Of a stretch of DNA of 64,000 nucleotides, positions 53,933 to 64,000 are shown one piece after another (position 1 is the first letter of the stretch; each line of letters begins with the position of its first letter). Position numbers and translations under genes: made by a program. Source of the DNA: Paenibacillus typhae (GTDB lineage: Bacteria > Bacillota > Bacilli > Paenibacillales > Paenibacillaceae); contig NZ_FNDX01000001.1 of NCBI RefSeq assembly GCF_900099765.1, forward strand, positions 124,001-188,000. Direction: 5' to 3'. The notes below the pieces were generated by a model. That model made no database searches and was not told the DNA's origin. It saw only the letters and a list, made by a program, of their open reading frames with translations.

Positions 53933-55228
53933 ATGAAGTATAAACAATCGAAGAAGCAGAATCAACGGATTACACGAATTTCCGACAAGACCCTTGTCGT
54001 AGGTGCAGACATTGCTAAAGAAATCCATGTAGCTCGTGCCATCGACTACCGGGGTATTGAACTGGGAAAGGACTGTGTGTTCTCCAATACCCGTAGCGGG
54101 CTGGAGCAACTGGTTCAGTGGATGAAGGAGCTTCAGCAGGAACATGCCAAGAGTGACGTCCTCTTTGGCATTGAGCCTACGGGACACTACTGGTTCAACC
54201 TTGCTGAGTATTTGGGGCAGCAAGGGATTCCACTCGTCATTGTCAATCCGCATCATGTACACAAAAGCAAAGAACTGGAAGACAACTCACCAACGAAAAA
54301 CGACTATAAGGATGCTAAAGTCATCGCTGACTTAGTGCGTAACGGGAAGTACAGCGAGCCGAAACTTCCCACAAACCTCTATGCAGATCTGCGAATTCTC
54401 ATGAATCTTCGGGAGAAGATCATGGTGAATCTCGGACAGGTGCAGAGGCGGATGCAGAACTGGCAGGATCGCTTTTTCCCGGAGTATACAGAGGTTTTCA
54501 AAGACTGGGAAGGTAAAGCCTCCCTAATTACCTTAAGCGAGTTTCCAACGCCAGCAGAGATCGTAGCACTCGGTGCAGAGGCCATTGTGAAGCGATGGAA
54601 GAAGGACGTGAAGCGAGCCGTAGGGACGAAGCGAGCGGAGCAACTGGTTGAAACGGCAAGAAGGTCCATCGGGCTTACCGAAGGACTTCCCGCAGCCAAA
54701 ATAGAGATTAAAACGCTTCTGGAACAGTACGAAATGTTCGCCAGACAACTCGAAGAGATTCTGCACGAGGTGGAACGTCTACTTGCACAAATTCCGGGAA
54801 CGAAAGAGATGCTCACCGTGCCGGGAGTGGCCGTGGTCACCTTGGCGGGGTTCCTTGCAGAAGTGGGGGATCTCAGCGGTTACGAGCACGGACGGCAAAT
54901 TATTCGGCTGGCCGGACTGAATCTCAAAGAGAACAGTTCAGGAAAGAGAAAAGGAAAGACAGGCATTACCAAACGTGGACGTGCACGCCTAAGAGCCCTG
55001 CTGTTCCGGGCGGTCATGCCCATGGTAGCAAAGAATGCGGAGTTTAAGGCTCTGCACCAGTATTTTACGACACGAAGAGAGAATCCATTGAAGAAAAAGC
55101 AATCCCTAGTAGCCTTGTGTGGGAAACTCATACGTGTTCTGCATACGCTAGGAACCAAGCAACGACCCTACGATGCAAACGACGTGTTAGGGCCGATACG
55201 ACAGGCCCAGTTACAGATGGTAGCTTAA
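53933..55228 (+). CDS. IS110-family transposase (DEDD type)
   Basis: 431 residues, apparently intact. The N-terminal RuvC-like domain starts VVGADIAKEIHVA with the first Asp; GIEPTGHYWF and DYKDAKVIADLVRNGKY hold the other acids of the DEDD set. The C-terminal transposase-20 domain has TVPGVAVVTLAGFLAEVGDLS and the Ser-rich motif NSSGKRKGKTGITKRGRARL with the catalytic Ser. ATG 53933 is preceded by AAAGGAGG. IS110-family recombinases are RNA guided; a structured non-coding region follows at 55229-55560. Confidence 0.9.
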   Translation: MKYKQSKKQNQRITRISDKTLVVGADIAKEIHVARAIDYRGIELGKDCVFSNTRSGLEQLVQWMKELQQEHAKSDVLFGIEPTGHYWFNLAEYLGQQGIPLVIVNPHHVHKSKELEDNSPTKNDYKDAKVIADLVRNGKYSEPKLPTNLYADLRILMNLREKIMVNLGQVQRRMQNWQDRFFPEYTEVFKDWEGKASLITLSEFPTPAEIVALGAEAIVKRWKKDVKRAVGTKRAEQLVETARRSIGLTEGLPAAKIEIKTLLEQYEMFARQLEEILHEVERLLAQIPGTKEMLTVPGVAVVTLAGFLAEVGDLSGYEHGRQIIRLAGLNLKENSSGKRKGKTGITKRGRARLRALLFRAVMPMVAKNAEFKALHQYFTTRRENPLKKKQSLVALCGKLIRVLHTLGTKQRPYDANDVLGPIRQAQLQMVA

Positions 55229-55560
55229 GAAAAACCAAACTCATTTTTGCTCATTGAAGTAGGAATCACCAAAGACAAAGGAAGCACGGAGCAGCCGTAG
55301 GAATCATTTCCATAAGGGCAACGACCCTGTAAAGGAGCAAGAAACGGCATCCACCTCTTGAGAGGCAGAACGAAGGAATGTAAGGGCAACGACCCCGCGT
55401 GACATGGGAGGGTAAGCCGTCAGGAGATCGGTGTGGATATCCAAAGTGCGATCACAGAATGTATCTTTGGGTTGGGGGATAACTCCTCACTCTCTATTCC
55501 CGCCACCGGCTCTGCCAGAAAATAATGTCATCCTTACATGACTATTCCAACTCTCAATCT
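55229..55560 (+). ncRNA. Candidate bridge/seek RNA region of the IS110-family element
   Basis: 330 bases without an open frame, richer in G+C than the DNA around it, directly after the transposase stop. TAAGGGCAACGACCC occurs twice (55313-55327 and 55381-55395). Known IS110-family guide RNAs come from a non-coding end of the element; in the IS1111 group this end lies after the transposase, as here. Its limits and fold are not established. Confidence 0.5.
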
Positions 55561-55598
55561 GTCAATGAATGAAAACCTGAGAACGAGTGAGCAAACAT

Positions 55599-55644
55599 GA
55601 GGAAATATTAATTTATAGTGGGAGGAAATATTAATTTATAGTGG
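55599..55644 (+). repeat. 23-bp tandem duplication ahead of licT
   Basis: GAGGAAATATTAATTTATAG plus TGG occurs twice in a row. Each copy ends in sequence like the licT ribosome site. Confidence 0.9.
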
Positions 55645-55655
55645 GAGGGATGAAT

Positions 55656-56498
55656 ATGAACATTATAAAAATCCTTAATAACAACGTGGCAGTAACGTAT
55701 GATAAACACGGCCAGGAAATCATTGTAATGGGAAAAGGGATTGCTTATCAAAAGCGAATCGGTGACCCTCTCGATGAACAGAGCATCGACAAGATATATT
55801 CTCTTTCTACTAAAGATGCATTTATTAAATTTCAGGAATTATTGGCTGATATACCACTGGATTATTTTGTTGTAGCTGACAAAGTGATAAACTACGCCAA
55901 ATTAACTTTGGGGAAGAAATTGAATGAAAGTATCTACATTTCGCTAAGTGACCATCTTTTCTCGGCTGTAAACCGCTTTCGCGAAGGGCTATCATTGAAA
56001 AATGCGTTACTCTGGGATATTAAGAGGTTTTATCCTGAAGAATATGAAGTGGGTTTACAAGCGCTCCTCTTTATTAAAGAAATGTTTGATATACAGTTTG
56101 ATGAAGACGAGGCAGGTTTTCTCGCCCTACATATTGTAAACGCGGAAGATCGACAGGAAAGTCCTGATATTTACCGGGTAACCAAAACAATTCAAGAAAT
56201 CAGTGATATTGTAAGATACTTTTTTCAAATTGAATTCAATGAACAATCGGTTTCGTTTCATCGTTTCATCACGCATTTGAAATTTTTTGCGCAAAGATTA
56301 ATTAGCGGAAACTTGCATGAAAACGAGAATGACCAGGATCTTTTGGATGTAATAAAGATCAAACACAAAAGAGCTTTTCAATGTGTTGAGAAAATAGAAA
56401 TATATCTTAAAAATAACTATAATCACAATCTTACGAATGAGGAAAAGCTGTATTTAACCGTTCATATTCAAAGAGTAGTTTTTAAAACAAATACTTAA
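55656..56498 (+). CDS. licT: Transcriptional antiterminator, BglG/LicT family
   Basis: 280 residues. The RNA-binding CAT domain comes first (MNIIKILNNNVAVTYDKHGQ), then two PRD domains whose phosphorylated His are in SDHLFSAVNRF, LALHIVNAED, HRFITHLKFF and TVHIQRVV. In the presence of beta-glucosides it is dephosphorylated by the PTS and binds RAT RNA to stop termination of the bgl genes. ATG 55656 follows GGGAGG at 7 bases. It is co-oriented with bglP and bglH. The region upstream is occupied by the IS110 element, so the original leader may be lost. Confidence 0.9.
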   Translation: MNIIKILNNNVAVTYDKHGQEIIVMGKGIAYQKRIGDPLDEQSIDKIYSLSTKDAFIKFQELLADIPLDYFVVADKVINYAKLTLGKKLNESIYISLSDHLFSAVNRFREGLSLKNALLWDIKRFYPEEYEVGLQALLFIKEMFDIQFDEDEAGFLALHIVNAEDRQESPDIYRVTKTIQEISDIVRYFFQIEFNEQSVSFHRFITHLKFFAQRLISGNLHENENDQDLLDVIKIKHKRAFQCVEKIEIYLKNNYNHNLTNEEKLYLTVHIQRVVFKTNT

Positions 56499-56536
56499 AG
56501 TGAGCCCTTTAAGGAGGTGAGGAATTACAGTAATGC

Positions 56537-56565
56537 AGGATGGTGACATTAAGTTGGCCAAACCC
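56537..56565 (+). promoter_or_regulatory. Possible RAT antiterminator site before bglP
   Basis: GGATGGTGAC and GGCCAAACCC at 56538-56565 resemble the two strands of a LicT/BglG ribonucleic antiterminator stem (GGATTGTTAC / GGCAAAACC). No strong overlapping terminator is visible. Confidence 0.35.
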
Positions 56566-56606
56566 TTCACTATGCTATTTCAATATAGATATGGAGGAAG
56601 TAAAGA

Positions 56607-60015
<3,409 letters not shown>

Positions 60016-60117
60016 ACAAGAAGATGCTTAGCAAGTTTTTCAAATAAGTAGCGGGTTGGATCAGATTCTAATCTAAGATGGAACTACTGTTAAAAAACTG
60101 ATTTTATAAGTAAGAGT

Positions 60118-60151
60118 AAAGGGCTCGATAACCGCTGATATCGAGCCCTTT
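60118..60151 (+). terminator. Terminator of the bgl operon
   Basis: AAAGGGCTCGATA pairs with TATCGAGCCCTTT around an 8-base loop. The rest of 60016-60380 shows no gene. Confidence 0.85.
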
Positions 60152-60380
60152 ACTTAGTGTTATGCCCAATATGGGAGATAGCTAGGAGGTGCAAGTACTC
60201 AAAGAAAATAAAGTATTAAACGGGAACTGTTAATTTTACACGGTGAACTATTGTTTAACGCATATTATTACCACAGAATGAATCAAAATATTGCCATTTG
60301 TACTCATAACTTTGCCTATTTTTAAATTCAATCAACAAAAAATAAAAAAGCCATCTTTGGCTCTCTTGGATACTGAAGTT

Positions 60381-60706
60381 CTACCATTGATTTACTCTTT
60401 CTATAACCCCGAGTTTCTTTAACTTAGATCGCCACAATTCCCTTAGTTCAGCGCTGAAACTCATCTTATTAACATATAAAATGACGGATCGATAGCTTGG
60501 ATATTCTCCGGAAAGATATATTTGTTCAGTATGATACCTCACCTGTTTAACTAATTCATTTTTCTGCAACATTCTTTTCTCAGCTAATAACGAATTATTT
60601 ATATTTTTCAACTCTTCAACAAGTTTTGGGAAATGATTTTTAAAGTGGTCCTGCTTATTAAAAAAAGAATATATACTCTTTAATGTAATAAATTGTATTT
60701 TATGAA
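60381..60706 (-). pseudogene. C-terminal remnant of an unidentified, possibly transposon-related protein
   Basis: The reverse frame reads KIQFITLKSIYSFFNKQDHF, continues KLVEELKNINNSLLAEK, and ends with a helical segment GEYPSYRSVILYVN and ELRELWRSKLKKLGV. The last part recalls the short C-terminal helices of accessory proteins of Tn554- or TniQ-type elements, but I cannot assign it. A TGA at the upstream edge stops the frame, and no ribosome site precedes an internal start, so it is probably a decayed gene end. Confidence 0.45.
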
Positions 60707-60777
60707 ATCAATTCAATTAATTTTTGCTCAATATTAATAATGTTATCAGTTTGGACTTCTGTCAAGAAAGTAGACTG

Positions 60778-61560
60778 TTACGCAATGGATTTTTTAGTGA
60801 ATTGCTTAGCAAAGCGGTCGGGGGAAAGATACCCCAGCGAGCGGTGATTCGCTTGTGATTGTAATAGAACTCAATGTATTGGAAAATAGCATCATACGCC
60901 TGTTCCGGGTTTTTGAAGCGCGGATTACAGTAGAAGAGCTCTTTCTTTAAAATACTGTGCCAAGACTCAATGCAGGCGTTATTGTAACAGTTTCCTTTAC
61001 GGCTCATGCTGGATGTCATGTGGTATGTCTCTAATTGGTCGACATATTCTTTTGAGGTATATTGAGACCCTCGGTCAGAGTGGTGCAGGAGGCCCTCGCC
61101 GGGTCGCTTCGCCGTGTAAGCCGCCTGTAGCGCGTCTAAGACCAGGCTCGTCTCCCATAGGTTATACAGCCGCCACCCTACGATTTCTCGGGTGCATAGA
61201 TCCATGACGCTAGCTAGGTATAAGCGACCTCCGCGACAAGGGATATACGTGATGTCGATAACCCAAACGGTATTGGGCTTAAGCACCTTAAACTCTTGGT
61301 TTAGTGTGTTTGGTGCAATGAGATGGTTATGCTTGGAATCGGTCGTTTGCACACGGTATGGCTTAGATACAATAAAGCGGAGCTTCATTTCTCGCATGTA
61401 CACACTCACCGTGCGTTCCGTGACCGTATAGCCTTCCTGATGCAGCAGGCGGGTGATCTTCGGACCTCCATACCGTTTTTTATGGTCATCAAAATGGTAC
61501 CGGATTCGCTCCATAACGGCAGCCTTGCGGAGTGCCTGCAAACTGGCTTTGGTGTTCAGC
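60778..61560 (-). pseudogene. IS3-family orfB (IS150-like), truncated and frameshifted
   Basis: Integrase domain with VWVIDITYIP, LLHHSDRGSQYTS and the catalytic Glu in NACIESWHSILKKE. The DDE residues are intact, but the 5' end is cut near 61,560 and orfA is missing. Near 60,848 one base is missing: after YYNHKRI the true continuation RSLGYLSPDRFAKQ lies in another frame and ends at the stop at 60778-60780. A fragment, not an active element. Confidence 0.85.
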
Positions 61561-61780
61561 CAAAAAGGTTAGATTCAGAAATTAAAAGTTGTAGATTCGT
61601 GCTCTTTATGATCCGGACTTCCTGTTCGGCTCGGCCTACAACAGTTGCCGGCAAGAGCAACTGCAACTCGCGCTCCGGATGCTCTGCACAAAGCCCGGTT
61701 TCCCGTTCAGCAGGCAGCGGACCTTCAGCCTTTTTTTCAGCTTGCGTTTCATTAAGTGAATGGGCAGATTAGTGGAGGTT
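61556..61780 (-). other. Open reverse frame of unknown origin beside the IS3 fragment
   Basis: A frame reading HSLNETQAEKKAEGPLPAER and ending LLISESNLFG then a stop. It is more GC-rich than its flanks and could be the end of a gene interrupted by the IS3 fragment. No start codon or family seen. Confidence 0.3.
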
Positions 61781-61913
61781 TTGTGTCGCATTTGACGCAA
61801 ACTGAGTACTAAGGGAAGGATAGTACAGCTTATCGCGGCAGCTCTGAACTAAAAACCAAAGTCATAGACTGCCGCTGTTATTTTAAACTAACGTGTCCCG
61901 TTAGTTTAATGGA

Positions 61914-62369
61914 CTAATTACTAAGCGAAAGTTTCATACCATCATGACTAGCCACAAATCCAAGTCGTTCATAAAACCTATGAGCATCTTTACGTTTTTT
62001 ATCTGTTGTCAATTGAATCATCTTGCAACCCATTGTTTTAGCCTCATCAAGAGCATAACGTAATAAGGACTCTCCAATTCCTTTACCACGATACCCCCTG
62101 TCAATACGAACACCCTCAATTTGAGCACGTATTGAACCTAATCTTGATATCCCTGGAATAATTGTAAGCTGAAGACAACCAATAACCTTGTTGTTATCCA
62201 AAGCAACGATTATGGAATTACCAATCTGCTGTTCAATTTTTTCAAAAGCTTCAACGTATTCTTTTGGAAGTGGGTGTTTATAACTCTCTCGGGTAGCACC
62301 GAATTCATCATCCGCCAATAAATGAACAATTGCAGGGAGATGGTTCACAGTTGCTGTTTTAAATTCCAT
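61914..62369 (-). CDS. GNAT-family N-acetyltransferase
   Basis: 151 residues with the acetyl-CoA loop RGYRGKGIGESLLRYAL (Q/RxxGxG/A type) and the end motif DAHRFYERLGFVASHDGMKL. The beta strands VIGCLQLTIIPGISRLG and VRI precede it. It acetylates an unknown small amine. The start is 62369, with GGAGG upstream; a longer frame to 62414 is not favoured. AT-rich, as are its neighbours. Confidence 0.85.
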   Translation of the reverse strand: MEFKTATVNHLPAIVHLLADDEFGATRESYKHPLPKEYVEAFEKIEQQIGNSIIVALDNNKVIGCLQLTIIPGISRLGSIRAQIEGVRIDRGYRGKGIGESLLRYALDEAKTMGCKMIQLTTDKKRKDAHRFYERLGFVASHDGMKLSLSN

Positions 62370-62424
62370 AAAGACCTCCAATGATTTATTGAATTTTTCA
62401 TTATAAGTTTTCATGCAGATTAGC

Positions 62425-63180
62425 TCAACAATCTTGCTTCATATACCAATTAATCGCGTTTTTATATAGCACTTTTTCAGTTTGTTCCACATCTAGAATA
62501 TTGTAAATAAGTTCAATATCAGAATGATTATAAGGTCTTTTTGCTCTCGTTGATGGTAAGTCAGTCCCAAACATTAAAGCATCTGGATTCACAGAACAAA
62601 TGGATCTAATAGCATGTGTCACATCAAGTTCAACCCTGCCAAAGCCAGTTGCTTTAACTCTAACTCCTTTATCCACTAAAGAGAGAAGTTTATTGAATCC
62701 TTCTTTAGACAAACCCAAGTGGTCTACCGATACAGCAGGAAGATTTTCTAAAATAGTTGATATTTCTGGTAATGATTTAGAGTCAATATATAATTCTGAG
62801 TGCCATCCTACTAACTCATGTACTCGTCTTGCGAAGTACTCCAAATGAGATAAATCTTCTGAACCTCCTCGTTTGATATTAAAACGAATAGCTCTTACTC
62901 CGTATCCATTAAGTCTTATAATTTCTTCATCCGATGTATCATGTGGTAATTGAGTTACTCCAACAAAGTTTTTGCCGAGTTTTTGTAATGAATCAATCAA
63001 ATAAGTTTGATCGAATCCTTGAAAGGAACCAGATACAACCGCACCACCTTTGACACTTAAACCCTGAACCTTTTCAAGATAATCTTTATGAGTAAAAGGA
63101 TTAGGTAAAAATCCCTGATTACTTATTAATGGGAAACGCGGATCGATGATGTGTAAGTGAGTATCAAATATGGTTCGCAT
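62425..63180 (-). CDS. Amidohydrolase-2-type metal-dependent hydrolase
   Basis: 251 residues with the TIM-barrel pattern of the amidohydrolase superfamily: FDTHLHIIDP (metal His pair), a strand with VSVDHLGLS, and FGTDLPSTRAKRP near the end supplying the catalytic Asp. It resembles predicted dicarboxylate or lactone hydrolases; substrate unknown. AGGAGAG precedes the ATG. It is co-oriented with the acetyltransferase. Confidence 0.85.
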   Translation of the reverse strand: MRTIFDTHLHIIDPRFPLISNQGFLPNPFTHKDYLEKVQGLSVKGGAVVSGSFQGFDQTYLIDSLQKLGKNFVGVTQLPHDTSDEEIIRLNGYGVRAIRFNIKRGGSEDLSHLEYFARRVHELVGWHSELYIDSKSLPEISTILENLPAVSVDHLGLSKEGFNKLLSLVDKGVRVKATGFGRVELDVTHAIRSICSVNPDALMFGTDLPSTRAKRPYNHSDIELIYNILDVEQTEKVLYKNAINWYMKQDC

Positions 63181-64000
63181 AAACTCTCCTCTCCTCTTGC
63201 CTAATGATTCTTATTTGTTCTGCTAAGTGAAACTAAGTTTCGTTTATGTGAATATTTTAACCTACAGGCTCTAAAATGAAAAGTTTCAAAATACAAGCTA
63301 GAGAAGTGAATGGACTACGTCTTATTTACTTTGCCTCTTTACACTTACTGAAGATTTAATTTTTCATGGGAGCTTAAGGAAGCTTTTTCATCGAGAGCCA
63401 TAGCGATTGTTGCGCAGTACGACGATATTGCGTAATAAAAAAACGTGCTTATTGGGACTAACAGAAACCGTTATTGAATAACAATAGCGGCAGACTGAGC
63501 CTTTATTCATCTAATCTTATTCTGTCGCTACTTCGTTTATTGGAATAGTCAAAAGCTGACGATTCTTCAACTCATATACGTTGTTAATTCAAGCACTTTA
63601 CTCCTAATATATTGTTTTTTAAACACTTTACGTAAAAATTTCTCTTTAAACCATTTATAGGGGAATGGAGAAATGATAAGAAATTTATAACGACTCATTA
63701 TTGCTTAAGATTATATGGGACTAATATTTTATTGAAGCATAACTTTTCCATATATGGTTAGAAGCATAAGCTTGCCATTGCGGCATACTTATGGGTTAAA
63801 TTACATGAACCAGTGCCAGTCGTGCCGAACGAGAAACTCAGCTTCATCGTCCGGAGCACTAGTCTACAACTTTATTTTTCAATAATGTCGTTTGAGGGAA
63901 CTCAACCTGAGTTTTAAGAAATCTTAAATATACCAAGAAGTATGTAAAATAAATTAATTAAAAAGAACCATTAATAGTTCTAGCAGGGGATCGGTTAAGC
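63181..64000. other. AT-rich stretch without a gene
   Basis: Contains the diverged copy (63322-63378) of the segment at 53449-53504 and a small hairpin near 63,965. I found no open frame with a ribosome site and no copy of the right-end repeats in reverse orientation. Confidence 0.5.

Overview
The window looks like the chromosome of a Paenibacillus-type spore-forming Firmicute. Positions 1 to about 42,630 are moderately GC-rich and carry genes familiar from that group: class II ribonucleotide reductase, the yqhG/yqhH pair, yqzE, a YjcZ-type mini-protein, a yhaO/yhaN pair, relQ and quinone-type pyrD. Shine-Dalgarno sites are strong and factor-independent terminators are frequent. The species assignment is inference, since no rRNA gene is present.

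Core region (1-42,630). It holds citramalate synthase (cut by the window edge), dinB, ferredoxin, an L,D-transpeptidase, pyrD, relQ, DUF309, two RsmB/F-type rRNA methyltransferase paralogues, an RsuA-type pseudouridine synthase, a Cof phosphatase, a glycosyltransferase and the yhaO-yhaN nuclease/ATPase pair. After these come xpt, a tRNA-Leu(CAG) with a clear promoter and terminator, and a ROK regulator next to an MFS permease. Two short-chain dehydrogenases are each divergent from a regulator (MarR and MerR), both with visible operators. The region ends with glycerol dehydrogenase, a divergent polysaccharide deacetylase, a cell-wall amidase, yqhG/yqhH and nrdJ. nrdJ has an upstream NrdR box and is split by an intein placed exactly before the predicted thiyl-radical cysteine.

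Mobile region (42,630-64,000). Base composition drops sharply right after the nrdJ stop codon. Thirty bases downstream starts what looks like the right end of a Tn7-like transposon: a TGTTGTGA terminus followed by three 21-bp repeats. Behind it lie tniQ, tnsA-tnsB-tnsC and a second, longer tniQ, all pointing inward as in Tn7. The geometry (gene 3' end, about 30 bp, right end, tns genes) copies Tn7 at glmS, so nrdJ is proposed as the attachment gene. No left end was found, so the element probably continues past the window. Beyond the core are a decayed IS4-type element, an intact IS110-family transposase followed by a structured non-coding stretch, a licT-bglP-bglH beta-glucoside operon, a frameshifted IS3 orfB, an acetyltransferase and an amidohydrolase. 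No CRISPR array or cas gene was seen.

Repeats. A 63-bp unit occurs three times upstream of cimA. Part of it is related to the interior of a 258-bp MITE-like element with perfect 16-bp inverted ends, which sits inside the Tn7-like element. A purine-only-like tract of about 300 bp lies at 11.5-11.8 kb.
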